Source of the DNA: CAWECB01 sp963807465
Lineage (GTDB): Bacteria > Patescibacteriota > Minisyncoccia > Minisyncoccales > Minisyncoccaceae
Reading direction: 5' to 3'
DNA: 64,000 bases
Assembly (NCBI GenBank): GCA_963807465.1
Contig: CAWECB010000003.1
Coordinates: 370,037-434,036 of the forward strand
The translations under genes were made by a program, and so were the position numbers. The notes under the pieces were generated by a model that did not search any database, was not told the DNA's origin, and worked only from the letters and a program-made list of their open reading frames with translations. How positions within the stretch are numbered: the first letter of the stretch is position 1; each line of letters opens with the position of its first letter. Below, piece by piece: positions 24,032 through 34,486 of the stretch.

Positions 24032-25327
24032 ATGAAAGTACACTTTATCGGCATCGGAGGCATCGGCATCTCGGCCCTGGCCCAATATCATTTGTTTAAA
24101 GGAGAAGAAGTCTCCGGTTCCGACTTGGTCGGAACTCCCATAACAGAATCCTTAAAGCAAAAAGGGGCCACTGTTTTTATAGGCCCCAATACAGATAAGA
24201 ATATCAAAGATTATGATTTGGTCATCCATAGCCCGGCGGTTAAGGAGAACAATCCCGAGATGGTCGAAGCCGAAAGGCTGGGCATAAGGATATTGACCTA
24301 TCCCCAGGCCCTGGGAGAATTGACCAAGGAGTATTTTACGATTGCCATATCCGGAACTCACGGGAAAAGTACAACTACGGCCATGATTTCTCTTATTTTA
24401 ACCGAAGCTGGATTGGATCCGACCGTTGTCGTCGGAACAAAAATTAAGGAATTCGGGAATTCCAATTTTAGGATGGGGAATTCAAAGTATCTCGTCATCG
24501 AAGCCTGCGAACACGAGGAGTCATTCTTGAGTTACTGGCCGAAGATAATCGTGGTGACGAATATCGAAGAAGACCATCTTGATTACTACGGCAACCTGGA
24601 AAATATCAAGATTGCTTTCAATAAATTCGTTTCCCATCTCGATAAAGACGGGATTCTGGTCAAGAACAGGAGCGTTGTTATCGATACCGACAGGAAGACA
24701 ATAGATTTTTCTTTGGAAGATAAGGAAGATATTGAAAAATTGAGGGAGGTCGTCAAGATTCCCGGAGAGCATAATCTTTTGAACGGCTTAGCGGCCCTCT
24801 CGGTTGCTAGAATACTAAATGTTCCCGACAATGTTTCTTTTGCCACCCTGTCTAAGTATTTGGGTTCTTGGAGAAGGTTCGAGGAAACGCAGTTTGACGG
24901 CTTCGTATTGATAGATGACTATGCCCACCATCCGACCGAGATTACGGCCACGCTCAAGGGGGCGAGGGAAAAGTATCCCTCAAAGAAGATGTATTGTGCT
25001 TTCCAGCCACACCAGTACCAAAGGACCTATTTGCTATTCGATGATTTCGTAAAAGCATTCAAGAATGCGATTAATAACAAGTTGATCGACAAATTATTCC
25101 TTATCGATATTTACGACGTGGCCGGAAGGGAATCGGAGGAAACAAAAAACAAGGTCAGCTCGGAAAAGCTGGCCCACGAGATAGGGGAGGGAGCTAAATA
25201 CGTTTCAAAGGAAGAACTCTTCGCTAATTTGGAGGGCGGTGAAGTTGTAATCTTTATGGGAGCAGGGAATATTTACGATTTGAGCCAGGATTTCAAGAAA
25301 TTAAAAGGGGCTGATTTCTGTTCTTAG
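24032..25327 (+). CDS. murC: UDP-N-acetylmuramate--L-alanine ligase
   Basis: First amino-acid ligase of peptidoglycan precursor synthesis. 431 residues: N-terminal HFIGIGGIGISALAQ, central ATP-binding AISGTHGKSTTTAMI, EACEHEESFLSY, then DDYAHHPTEI and FQPHQYQRT in the C-terminal domain. The HIGIGGIGMS-like N terminus and the HHP motif separate MurC from the other Mur ligases. It heads a long run of wall genes on the plus strand. Confidence 0.93.
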   Translation: MKVHFIGIGGIGISALAQYHLFKGEEVSGSDLVGTPITESLKQKGATVFIGPNTDKNIKDYDLVIHSPAVKENNPEMVEAERLGIRILTYPQALGELTKEYFTIAISGTHGKSTTTAMISLILTEAGLDPTVVVGTKIKEFGNSNFRMGNSKYLVIEACEHEESFLSYWPKIIVVTNIEEDHLDYYGNLENIKIAFNKFVSHLDKDGILVKNRSVVIDTDRKTIDFSLEDKEDIEKLREVVKIPGEHNLLNGLAALSVARILNVPDNVSFATLSKYLGSWRRFEETQFDGFVLIDDYAHHPTEITATLKGAREKYPSKKMYCAFQPHQYQRTYLLFDDFVKAFKNAINNKLIDKLFLIDIYDVAGRESEETKNKVSSEKLAHEIGEGAKYVSKEELFANLEGGEVVIFMGAGNIYDLSQDFKKLKGADFCS

Positions 25328-25367
25328 GTTTACATATGTATTGGGGTGTAATATAATTAGGGTATAC

Positions 25368-26555
25368 ATGACGGATATTCCTTTTTCATTATACATCTCC
25401 CTTCCAAGCAGTATTTTCATACTCTTAGTTGGTTTTATCGTCTGGGTAAGGAACAAGGGCAAAGAACAATTACTGTTTTTTCTTTTAAGCATCGTACAAT
25501 TCATCTGGTCCTTCGGGGCATTCATTTTTTATGAAGGATATTTGATCGGAAAGGTGAACGAGAGTATTCTTTTGGACAAGCTCCTTACGCTGTCGGTTTT
25601 TCTCGTCCCCGTCATTTTGTACAACTTCACGATAGAATTCTGCAGGTGCAAGGTAAGGCCCCAGAAAATAATTCTCTTCTTTTCCTATGTCGTCGCTATT
25701 TTCTTCGTTTTCGTGATAGACGTCAAAACCCTAATGAGCGGGGTCTTTTTGTACAAATGGGGAGGATTTAATTCCGCGAGCATAATACATTATCTTTTCT
25801 TCGTTTTCGTTTTCGCGCTCTTGGCTATATCCCTTAGCAACCTTTTCATTACTTGGAGGAGAAAAGGGAATAAGGAATTCGTTGCCGACCGGCTTACTTT
25901 TATTCTTCTAGCCATTGCTATTTTTGGCATAATCGTCATAGATTTTTTGCCCGCCTACGGGGTAAACATATACCCCTTGTTCTATTTGACTGTTCCGGTT
26001 TATGCCCTTATAATGGCATATGTTCTCGTGGAGAGGAATCCGCTGGCTTCGATGATTACGACGGATATTCTCGTTGCGATAGTTTTGACCCTCTTGGCCT
26101 CTCTCATAATCTTTCCCGACCTGGGTATCGATTTTACCCAGAGGTCGGTGATATTCCTCTTGATTTCAATTTTTACTTTCTTTATACTCCAGCGTTCCCA
26201 TATGCTGAATGAACAGAAAGGATTATTCGAAAGGGAGCTTAGCAATAGAACGAGGGAGTTGGAAGAACAGGGAATGAAGCTGAAGGAAGCCAAGGATTTT
26301 CTCGAAGAAAGTAACACAATACTCGAAGCGAGGGTGAAAGCGAGGACCAGGGAGCTCCAGGAATTGAACCACAGCTTAGAGAGACTAGTTGACGAAAGGA
26401 CCAAAGAGTTGAAAAGGAAGACGGGAGAACTGGAAGAGAAGATTAGGGAATTGGAGCAGTTCGGAGATATATTCGTCAACAGGGAGACTAAGATGGTCGA
26501 ACTCAAGGACAATATCAAGGAATTAGAAGACAAATTAAAAGAAAAAAGAATTTAA
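25368..26555 (+). CDS. Membrane protein: histidine-kinase-type N terminus plus coiled coil, no kinase domain
   Basis: N-terminal half (residues about 8-275) has seven or eight hydrophobic segments and resembles the 7TM sensor part found before some histidine kinases. From residue 285 a long Glu/Lys/Arg coiled coil follows, with repeated R-T-[KR]-EL units (NRTRELEEQ, KARTRELQEL, DERTKELKRK). There is no H-box, N-box or GGDEF, so it is a sensor without an output domain or a structural protein. Start ATG 25368; an upstream TTG at 25341 is in frame, but TATAAT at 25352-25357 lies inside that extension. The next gene, aspS, begins two bases after its stop. Confidence 0.7.
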   Translation: MTDIPFSLYISLPSSIFILLVGFIVWVRNKGKEQLLFFLLSIVQFIWSFGAFIFYEGYLIGKVNESILLDKLLTLSVFLVPVILYNFTIEFCRCKVRPQKIILFFSYVVAIFFVFVIDVKTLMSGVFLYKWGGFNSASIIHYLFFVFVFALLAISLSNLFITWRRKGNKEFVADRLTFILLAIAIFGIIVIDFLPAYGVNIYPLFYLTVPVYALIMAYVLVERNPLASMITTDILVAIVLTLLASLIIFPDLGIDFTQRSVIFLLISIFTFFILQRSHMLNEQKGLFERELSNRTRELEEQGMKLKEAKDFLEESNTILEARVKARTRELQELNHSLERLVDERTKELKRKTGELEEKIRELEQFGDIFVNRETKMVELKDNIKELEDKLKEKRI

Positions 26556-26556
26556 C

Positions 26557-27837
26557 ATGGAAAGAACCCTTATATCCCAGGTATCGAAAAAGGAAGGCAA
26601 GAAGGCTGTCATTAAAGGCCGGGTTTTCAATATTAGGAACCTGGGAAACATCGTGTTTCTCGTCATCCAGGATTATACAGGTGTATTGCAAGCTGTTATT
26701 GACAAGGGCAAGGAGGCTAGGATCGGAGATGCGGTAGTTCTAGAGGGCGCGATCAAGAAGGACGAACGGGCCAAGGGAGGATTCGAGATGAAGGTGGAAA
26801 AACTAGAAGTCGTTTCCGATACTTCCGAACTGCCATTCGACCTGACCAAGAATGACATCAATCTTAATTTGACGACCCTATTGGATTATCGTCCGCTTGC
26901 CTTAAGGCACCCCAAGGTGCAGGCTATATTCAAGCTTTACGACATTTTATTGAAGAGCTATGAGACGGTAATGCGGGAAGAAGATTTCGTCGAAATCAAG
27001 ACTCCTAAATTATTAGGAGCGGCAACCGAGGGAGGGGCCAACTGTTTCAAGGTCAAATATTTTGAAAAAGAGGCCATACTCGCCCAGAGTCCGCAGTTCT
27101 ACAAACAGATAATGGTGGGAGTGTTCGAGAGAGTCTTTGAAATCGGGTCGGTTTTCCGCGCCGAGCCGCATTTTACTACGAGACACGTCAACGAATATAT
27201 CGGGCTTGATGCAGAGATGGGATTTATAGAAAATTTCTATGATGTGGTTAAGATGCTAAGCCTAGTTATGAAGAAGATGTTTACCGTAATAGAGGAAGAA
27301 GGTAAACCGTATTTGGAAATGTACGACATTAAGCTTTCTTCCGTTCCGGATGAGATTCCTTGCGTTAAATTATCCGAGATCAAAAAAATAATCAACCAAA
27401 AATACGGGCACGAGATTCCCCAAGGAACGGATATTGACCCCAAGGGAGAAGAAATGGCTGGAAGGTATGCCAAGGAAGAATTTGGTTCCGATTTCATCTT
27501 CATCACTCATTATCCCTCCGTTGACAGGCCGTTTTATACTATGCCATCGGTGGAAGATCCCAAGGAGACATATGGTTTCGACCTGCTCTACAAGGGCTTG
27601 GAGATAGCTACAGGAGGGCAAAGGATACACAAATACGAGGACTTGATAGTCAACATGAAAAAGAAGAAGATAAAGCCCGACGGGATGGAATTCTATTTGG
27701 ATGTCTTCAAATATGCAATGCCGCCGCATGGAGGATGGGGCATGGGTTCGGAGAGAATAATTAAACAAATGTTGGATCTGGACAGTATTAAAGAAGCGAT
27801 ATTGTTCCCGCGCGACGTCAAGAGGCTAATTCCCTAA
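26557..27837 (+). CDS. aspS: Aspartate--tRNA ligase, archaeal (short) type, likely non-discriminating
   Basis: Class IIb synthetase, 426 residues, without the GAD insertion of bacterial AspRS. OB-fold anticodon domain (VIKGRVFNIRNLGNIVFLVIQD), then motif 2 FEIGSVFRAEPHFTTRHVNEY and motif 3 GGWGMGSERI. Members of this type often charge both tRNA-Asp and tRNA-Asn; gatCAB in the same window supports the indirect route, and no asnS is seen. That specificity is inferred. Confidence 0.88.
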   Translation: MERTLISQVSKKEGKKAVIKGRVFNIRNLGNIVFLVIQDYTGVLQAVIDKGKEARIGDAVVLEGAIKKDERAKGGFEMKVEKLEVVSDTSELPFDLTKNDINLNLTTLLDYRPLALRHPKVQAIFKLYDILLKSYETVMREEDFVEIKTPKLLGAATEGGANCFKVKYFEKEAILAQSPQFYKQIMVGVFERVFEIGSVFRAEPHFTTRHVNEYIGLDAEMGFIENFYDVVKMLSLVMKKMFTVIEEEGKPYLEMYDIKLSSVPDEIPCVKLSEIKKIINQKYGHEIPQGTDIDPKGEEMAGRYAKEEFGSDFIFITHYPSVDRPFYTMPSVEDPKETYGFDLLYKGLEIATGGQRIHKYEDLIVNMKKKKIKPDGMEFYLDVFKYAMPPHGGWGMGSERIIKQMLDLDSIKEAILFPRDVKRLIP

Positions 27838-27839
27838 AA

Positions 27840-28786
27840 ATGATGAAGAAAGAAAATCTGATTTTCATACTGCTCCTGGTTTTTATCGCGGTTTCTTTTT
27901 TTGCAGTCAATTCCTATTCTTATATTTCCAAGGGAAGTTCCGACTTCTTCTTTTTGAAAGCTTCGGAAGTCGACATGTTTAGGCCTTTGAGCAAAAATCA
28001 GATAAATGAATTGTACTTGGATTCGAACAACTTCCTGTCGGTTTTCGTCAACCTGGACGAAAACAAGGAAGTACTTTTTGTCGCAAAAGAAAAGCGATGA
28101 AGTGATTCCTATCGCATCGTTGAGCAAATTGATGACCGCATCGGTTGTTTTGGACAATTACAGCCTTGATGATTTAGTGAAAATCACTCCCGAATCCCTT
28201 AATATCTCAAGTCCGGCGCTTGACCTTAAATCCGGAGAAGAGTTTACGGTCAGAGATTTGCTCCACATTATGCTCATCGAATCCAACAATACCGCAGCCG
28301 AATCCTTTGCGGCGAAAATGGGAAGGAATGAATTCATATCTAAAATGAACGAGAAAGTGGTGGCGCTCGGCATGGGGAATACCAGATACATTAATCCGAG
28401 CGGATTGGACGTATTCGATGGCAATATTTTTAAGGAGACCAATACTTCAACTCCGGAGGATCTGGAAAAACTGGTCGTATACATCCTAAAAAATTATCCC
28501 TTAATGCCACAGATACTTTCCCTTTCCGATGACACGGTTTTTAGCAGGGCAGGAGTTGTCCATAAGCTAAGCAACACAAACATACTTTTAAAGGAAGATT
28601 CCATCATATCTTTGGGGCAAGACGGGATATACAAAAGAGGCCAACGGGTGTATCATATTCATATTGAAAGACTACGCTCCGGACCATCCGGACCAATATA
28701 TCGTCAACGTCATTACTGGAGCCGACGACCGCTTCCGCGAAGCAAGGACGCTTGAGAACTGGCTTAAAGATTCATTCATTTGGTAA
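27840..28786 (+). CDS. dacA: D-alanyl-D-alanine carboxypeptidase (S11), two frameshifts
   Basis: Penicillin-binding carboxypeptidase trimming peptidoglycan stem peptides at the outer face of the membrane. N-terminal signal/anchor (LIFILLLVFIAVSFFAV), SxxK motif IASLSKLMTA, SxN motif IESNNTAAE, and KTG motif KTGYTKEANG. The three lie in different frames: indels near 28,090 (AKEKR to SDEVIPI) and near 28,620 (before KTG) break it. The last frame ends LENWLKDSFIW at a stop at 28,786, three bases before mraY. All active-site motifs survive, so the gene is likely functional. Confidence 0.82.
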
Positions 28787-28788
28787 AT

Positions 28789-29869
28789 ATGTCGCTATTC
28801 ACTTTTGACGCAATCAAAATTTTATCTCTTGCAGTCATGTCTTCCGTTATCGCCGTAATCGTAGCGAAGTACCTTATAGATTTTCTGTACAAGATTCAGA
28901 TTCTGGAAGAAAAAGGCGAGGGACAAGACCATAGACGGACAGACCGCGGAAGTATTCCTAGCTTTCCACAGGGAAAAAGAGGTCAATACTCCCCGAGGAG
29001 GAGGGATAATGATCTGGCTCTCGGTAATTATATTATTGGGCATCATTCTTCTCCTGGGTTCGGTTTTCCATATCTGGTGGATAGAGAAACTCAACTTCTT
29101 ATCAAGGGAACAGACCTGGATACCTCTTTTCGCTCTGATCACGGCTTCAATCATCGGACTCATAGACGATATCTCAGTCGTCTACGGGACGGGAAAGTAC
29201 GTTGGAGGGGGATTGAAATTTAAGACGAGGTTCATTCTGGTATTTCTGATAGGCTTGGTCGGAGGCGCTTGGATGTATTACAAATTGGGATGGAATTCCA
29301 TCCACATCCCGTTCGTTTCCGATTTTCCGCACGGAATGGAAATAACTATTGGCCTATGGTACATCGCTTTATATATCTTTGTCAGTATGGCCTCCTGGGC
29401 CTCAGGAGTGGTTGATGGATTGGACGGATTGGCCGGAGGGATATTCAGTTCCATCTTCGGAGCTTTTACGATAATAGCCTTAGCCCAGGGACAGGTCGAG
29501 CTAGCGACTTTTTGCGCCGTCATTTTCGGGACATTGTTCAGTTTTTTGTGGTTCAACATCCCTCCCGCCAAGTTCTATATGGGAGAGACGGGCATATTAG
29601 GATTGACTATGACCATGACAGCAATAGCCTTTATAACGGATTCCGTGGCGGTTCTGCCTATAATCGGCGGAGTCCTAGTAATCGAGACTGGCTCGGTCAT
29701 ACTGCAATTGTTAAGTAAAAAATTTCGCAAAAAGAAGATATGGCTCTCGACCCCAATACATCATCATCTGGAAGCAATCGGGTGGAAGCCGTACCAGATT
29801 ACCATGCGTTTATGGATTATCGGCGTCGTCCTCGCCATCTTAGGGGTTTCAATTCAATTACTGAAATGA
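28789..29869 (+). CDS. mraY: Phospho-N-acetylmuramoyl-pentapeptide-transferase, one frameshift
   Basis: Makes lipid I in the membrane. The first 40 codons (FDAIKILSLAVMSSVIAVIVAK) are in one frame; after an A-run near 28,913 the next frame gives KARDKTIDGQTAEVFLAFHREKE and the rest. Motifs: IGLIDDISVVYG, GVVDGLDGLAGG, FYMGETGILG and HHHLEAIGW. About ten membrane segments. TTG at 28,780 is in frame but ATG 28,789 follows the dacA stop and is preferred. The stop overlaps the next ATG (ATGA). Confidence 0.87.
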
Positions 29870-31225
29870 CATTTAAGCAATTAAGGAAAAAATATCCTGT
29901 TTTCTCTTTTGACAATTATTTATGGAAAGTGACAGGTAGCGATTTCCATGTTTCTTTTTGGTTTTCGTCTTCAAACGTCAAATTTAATCCTAAAATCGTA
30001 ATCAAAAATATTCCCTTAAAGAGAATTAAAACACTTGATAAGGAATGTTTGGATAATCTCGTTTTCAACCTCGGAATGATAGAGATGTTTTCCTACTGGA
30101 AATCGGTCTGTTCTCCGAAGATACTGGTTAGAGCCGGAGCCTTAGATAAGAAGCAGATTGCCTGGTGGGAAGATGTTTTAGTTAGGGGTATGGGCCAGTT
30201 TTTTTACGAGAACGATATTGATTTTACGATTAATAACTTCATGCAGATATTTTCTACAGGGAAAGGAAGCGCCGTAAAGAGCGGAGCCGTGAAAGGAGAG
30301 GGGGTATTAATACCGATCGGAGGCGGTAAGGATTCGGCAGTCACCTTGGAACTCTTAAAGAAATTCAAGAAAGACGTCGGTTGTTTTGTTCTAAATCCGA
30401 CCAGAAATACGAAGGCGATGTTTAAGGTTTCGGGATACAAGAATATAATCGTTGCCGAGAGGAAGATAGAAAAGAAGCTCTTAGAAATGAATAGGAAGGG
30501 ATTCTTGAACGGACATACGCCGTTCGTGGCCTATCTGTCGTTCCTGACCGTTTTGGTTTCTGTCTTGTTTAATAAAAGGTACATTGTTTTATCCAACGAA
30601 GATAGTTCGAGTGAGGGGAATGTCGATTATTGCGGAAGGAATATCAACCATCAGTATTCGAAGAGCCTGGACTTCGAGAACAAGTTCAGGGATTATTGTC
30701 CGCAAATATCTGTCAGATGAAGTGGACTATTTCAGCGCCTTAAGACCTTTGTATGAGATACAGATTGCGAGGATATTCGCATCCTTGGAGAAATACTTGC
30801 CAGTATTCTTGAGCTGCAACGAAGCTCAAAAGACGTATTCCGGGACCAGGAAGGCGAAAGGAGAATGGTGTGGGCATTGCTCTAAGTGCCTTTTCGTTTT
30901 CATGGTTCTTTATCCTTTCGTTGCCGAAAAGAAATTACTTTCCATCTTCAAGAATAGTTTATTCGAGAAAGATTTTTTACTTCCGACCATGCTTGAATTG
31001 ATAGGCGAAAGGGAAGTGAAGCCGTTCGAATGCGTGGGAACGAGAAAAGAGTCTCTGGTTGCTCTGTATTTATCCCTGCAGAAAGCCAAAGAAGGAGGCC
31101 GGGTTCCCCTGCTTTTGCAATACTTTGAGATAGAGATAATTCCCAAGCACAAGAATTGGGAAAAGATGGTCAAGGAAGTAATGGAGCACTGGAATGACAG
31201 GAATAACGTGCCTTGGGAGGACTGA
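29866..31225 (+). CDS. murL: MurL-type UDP-MurNAc-L-Ala-L-Glu epimerase, one frameshift
   Basis: MurL epimerises the terminal L-Glu of UDP-MurNAc-L-Ala-L-Glu to D-Glu using ATP and Mg2+, replacing glutamate racemase. Evidence: a PP-loop-like IPIGGGKDSAVTLELL near residue 150, the FSALRPLYEIQIARIF segment, a Cys cluster (WCGHCSKC) and PFECVGTRKESL. It begins MTFKQLRKKYPV with the ATG overlapping the mraY stop. The frame changes near 30,705 (FRDY to VRKYLSDEVDYF). Joined length about 452 residues, the expected MurL size. murD lies one gene downstream, as in genomes using the MurD2-MurL route. Confidence 0.75.
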
Positions 31226-31227
31226 CA

Positions 31228-31255
31228 TTGACAAATAATGCATATATTGTATAAT
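31228..31255 (+). promoter_or_regulatory. Promoter of the alpha/beta hydrolase gene
   Basis: TTGACA (31228-31233), 16-base spacer, TATAAT (31250-31255) with TG before it. GGAG at 31281-31284 follows. Confidence 0.75.
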
Positions 31256-31289
31256 TGTAATATAACTTTACAACATTTTTGGAGTGGGT

Positions 31290-31983
31290 TTGAACGACAC
31301 CAAAGCTAATTATACTAGCTGTCGCTGGCTGGTCCGGCAATAGCTCTGAACAGAATTTCTCAATTCTCCGAAAGAGGGTTGAGGCAACTCCAGGAGTGCT
31401 ATTCTTCGCTCCCGAGTACTTGGACGCAAAAGGATTTGCCTCCAAGTTCCGGTCACATTTGACCGTTGAGCAGTACGCGGAAATCGTAGAACAGTTCCTT
31501 CTCTGGATAGAGAAACACTATCCCAGCGTCCCGATTGTGGCAATCGGCCACAGTATGGGGGGATTAATTTTGAAAATTCTTTACAGGAAGAAGCATCGCT
31601 TCGAAAGAATAGTTTTTGCGGCGACACCACATCGAGGATTCATACTTCTTCCTTTCGACGAGAAAGGGAGAATATTCAAAGTCCTCGGTAAAATATTCCA
31701 CGTCCCATGCGTTATTCAGATGCTTCCGGGAAGTAAATTTCTCGAAGATCTGGATAAGGATGGCTTGCCACCCGGAGATTATATCAGTGGATTAACTGAT
31801 AATATCGTGCCCGCGTGGTCAAGTATACCTACTGCCGGACTTGGCGGTGCGGATATAACTTGCCATTCGGTCCGTTGCGGACACAGAATGTTCCCGCATA
31901 ATCCCGAAGAGGCAGAATCCAGCGCGATTCCGGTAGTGGTAAAAATTGTGAAAGAAAGGCTCGTAAAAATTACGAGTTCATGA
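31290..31983 (+). CDS. Alpha/beta hydrolase, start region disturbed
   Basis: The body reads IILAVAGWSGNSSEQNFSIL, then VAIGHSMGGLIL (nucleophile elbow with Ser), AATPHRGF and CHSVRCGHRMFPHN (candidate catalytic His). The substrate is unknown; position inside the wall cluster is suggestive only. GGAG (31281-31284) is correctly spaced for TTG 31290, but that start is in a different frame from the body, so an indel near 31,295-31,320 is likely. Length about 230 residues. It has its own promoter and terminator, so it is an inserted transcription unit between murL and murD. Confidence 0.65.
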
Positions 31984-32011
31984 GCAACGTACGTAAGTAC
32001 GCCTCTTTTTT
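31982..32011 (+). terminator. Terminator of the hydrolase gene
   Basis: CGTAC/GTACG stem with GTAA loop plus outer GAG/CTC pairs, then six T. Confidence 0.65.
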
Positions 32012-32039
32012 ATCCCCCAACTATGTTAAATTATACCTA

Positions 32040-33353
32040 ATGAAGATAAAAGACTTGGAAAACAAAAAAGTATTGATATTAGGGATGGGCAGAGAAGGTG
32101 CCGATTCTTTTGTTTTTTTAAGGAAAATCTTCCCAAAGAAGAAAATATATGTCGCCGACAAGAAGGAATTGAAAGGCCTTGATCTTAAAGTGAGGAAAAT
32201 ACTGAAAACCGATAAGAACATCGTTATGTTTTTAGGAGACAGGTATTTGGAAAGCATAAAAGACTTTGAGGTAATCATTAAAACCCCGGGGATTAATTTT
32301 TTGAGTATTAAGAAATACATGGAACCGAAGACAGTATTAACCAGCCAGACCGAATTATTTTTCGACAACTGTCCGGGGATGATCATCGGGATTACGGGAA
32401 CGAAGGGGAAAAGTACGACTTCTTCTCTAATCTATTCCGTTTTGAAAGAATCGGGATTCAATGCATACTTAGTAGGAAACATCGAGACTCCTTCTCTGTC
32501 ATTTTTATTGAAAGCTAAAAAGAAAGACATCTTTGTCTACGAATTGTCTTCCCATCAATTACAGGGATTGAAGAAGAGCCCGCATATTTCCATATTTCTG
32601 AACATCTATCCCGAACATCTAGATTATTATAAAGATTTCAAGGAATATTTTCGGGCTAAGGCGAGTATCGCCGAATACCAGAAGAAGAACGACTATTTCA
32701 TCTTCAATCCGAAGCTTAAAGAGATTAAATCTTTAGCCGAAAACGTAAAGTCAAAAAAGATTGCAATCAATCCTAACGATTTCAGAAAATTCTTCAAAGA
32801 CAACGAAAAACTGTTAAGCATTACGCATATCGACAACCTTACGGCGGTTTTAGACGTCTGCAAAATCTTAAGGATCAAGGAAGAAGAGATAATCAAGGCT
32901 TTTAAGAAATTCAAAAGGCCAGCTCATAGGCTGGAATTGGTGGGAACATACAAGGGAATCAAGTTCTACGACGATTCTATAGCCACTATTCCCGAAGCGA
33001 CCATGTTCGCGATGGATTCGTTGGGAGAAGACGTAGAGACATTGATCCTCGGGGGATATGACAGGGGAATAAGACATAATAAATTGGCGGAGAGGGTCAT
33101 TAAGAGGAAGATAAAGAATCTGATTCTTTTTCCGTCTTCCGGAGAAATAATTTGGAAAGAGATTGAGAAAAGAGGGGGAAAGATGAGTCATTTCTTCGTT
33201 GAAGATATGGAGTCGGCGGTCAAGAAATGTTTCAAGCTAACTTCCAAGGGGAAAATTTGTCTCTTGTCTCCTGCGTCGCCCTCCTTTGGAATATTTAAGG
33301 ATTACAAAGAAAGAGGAGAATTGTTCCAAAAATATATTAAAGTTTTTAAATAA
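32040..33353 (+). CDS. murD: UDP-N-acetylmuramoyl-L-alanine--glutamate ligase (MurD, possibly L-Glu-specific MurD2)
   Basis: 437 residues: N-terminal VLILGMGREG, central GITGTKGKSTTSSLI, FVYELSSHQLQGL, LNIYPEHLDYY and C-terminal FYDDSIATIPEAT, LILGGYDRG. The frame is open back to 31,980 but TGTTAAAT lies 8 bases before ATG 32040 and MKIKDLENKKVLILG is the natural start. With murL just upstream the enzyme probably adds L-Glu (MurD2), whose product MurL epimerises; this substrate assignment is inferred from context. Confidence 0.88.
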   Translation: MKIKDLENKKVLILGMGREGADSFVFLRKIFPKKKIYVADKKELKGLDLKVRKILKTDKNIVMFLGDRYLESIKDFEVIIKTPGINFLSIKKYMEPKTVLTSQTELFFDNCPGMIIGITGTKGKSTTSSLIYSVLKESGFNAYLVGNIETPSLSFLLKAKKKDIFVYELSSHQLQGLKKSPHISIFLNIYPEHLDYYKDFKEYFRAKASIAEYQKKNDYFIFNPKLKEIKSLAENVKSKKIAINPNDFRKFFKDNEKLLSITHIDNLTAVLDVCKILRIKEEEIIKAFKKFKRPAHRLELVGTYKGIKFYDDSIATIPEATMFAMDSLGEDVETLILGGYDRGIRHNKLAERVIKRKIKNLILFPSSGEIIWKEIEKRGGKMSHFFVEDMESAVKKCFKLTSKGKICLLSPASPSFGIFKDYKERGELFQKYIKVFK

Positions 33354-34438
33354 TGAAGGCCAAGAATATACCCGATATCACATTATTGGTAACTATAGCG
33401 CTGTTGATAATCGTGGGCGTTTTAGCCTTGGCTACCTCTTCGGTGCCCTTGTCTCTAAAGCTGACTAATAACGCCAATTATTACTTGATACACCAGTTGC
33501 TCTGGGGCCTACTACCCGGGCTCTTCTTGGGATTCATTGCTTTTAAGTTTCCCTTGCAGAACCTTAAGAAGTACAGCTTTGCCGTCTTCCTTATAGCCTA
33601 TATCCTTATGCTTCTCGTTTTTATCCCGGCCTTAAGCAAGACTGAGCTCGGAGCGACAAGATGGATAGATATCGGATTCACCAGTTTTCAACCTTCAGAT
33701 ATCTTGAAGCTGGCCACGATAATATATCTGGCGGCGATATTAACTAATGAAAAAACGAGAAAGAAATTTACGACTTTCATAGCTATCCTTGCCCTTATCT
33801 GCGGAGCTTTGATACTCCAGTCCGATATGGGAACTCTTATCGCCATATTTTCTGTGGCCATAATAATGTTCTTCTGTTCGAAGACTCCCATAAGGCAGAC
33901 ACTGGTAATAGGGGCGAGCACGATTGCCGCCTTCGTGGCCTTGATACTCGTAACTCCTTATAGAATGCAAAGACTAATGTCCTTTTTGCATCCGGAAACC
34001 GACCCATTGGGAGCGGGATACCACATCAACCAGACTTTGATTGCCATAGGCTCGGGAGGGATTTTCGGCTCGGGCCTTGGATTCAGCATCCAGAAATTCG
34101 GATTCGTTCCGCAATCGATTTCCGATTCCATTTTTGCCATTTTCGCCGAGGAGACGGGATTTATCGGGGGATTATTACTGATTATCCTGTTCTCAATTTT
34201 TTTCTACACGTCTCTTTCCATAGCCAAGAGGGTCAACGATGATTTTTTAAGATTGTTGGCGATAGGAACTGGATCCTGGATTATTTTCCAGGCATTCGTG
34301 AATATCGGGGCGATGACGGCTTTGGTGCCCCTTACGGGAATACCTTTGCCGTTTATAAGCTACGGGGGGTCGCACCTCGTACTCGAACTTGTCGGATGTG
34401 GGATCTTATTGAATATTTCCACGCAGGCCAAACATTGA
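33353..34438 (+). CDS. ftsW: FtsW/RodA-family glycosyltransferase (SEDS)
   Basis: Polymerises lipid II glycan strands at the septum. 361 residues, about ten membrane segments. Motifs: ELGATRWIDIGFTSFQPSDILKL, a GYHINQTLIAIGSGGIFGSGLG segment, AIFAEETGFIGG and GIPLPFISYGGS near the end, all SEDS hallmarks. Its ATG overlaps the murD stop. FtsW is chosen over RodA because it sits between murD and murG. Confidence 0.9.
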   Translation: MKAKNIPDITLLVTIALLIIVGVLALATSSVPLSLKLTNNANYYLIHQLLWGLLPGLFLGFIAFKFPLQNLKKYSFAVFLIAYILMLLVFIPALSKTELGATRWIDIGFTSFQPSDILKLATIIYLAAILTNEKTRKKFTTFIAILALICGALILQSDMGTLIAIFSVAIIMFFCSKTPIRQTLVIGASTIAAFVALILVTPYRMQRLMSFLHPETDPLGAGYHINQTLIAIGSGGIFGSGLGFSIQKFGFVPQSISDSIFAIFAEETGFIGGLLLIILFSIFFYTSLSIAKRVNDDFLRLLAIGTGSWIIFQAFVNIGAMTALVPLTGIPLPFISYGGSHLVLELVGCGILLNISTQAKH

Positions 34439-34486
34439 AATTGCTAGCGAATGGGCTCTTTACCGATTTTTCGGAGGAAGCCAATG

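Noticed and set aside
25341..25367. Upstream TTG starts for the sensor-like protein, and likewise upstream extensions of obg, murD, murG and the CYTH gene
   Set aside because: For the sensor-like protein, obg, murD and murG, the added segments contain the promoter elements; for the CYTH gene the TTG lies only 2 bases after the -10 box. In each case family alignments begin at the downstream ATG.
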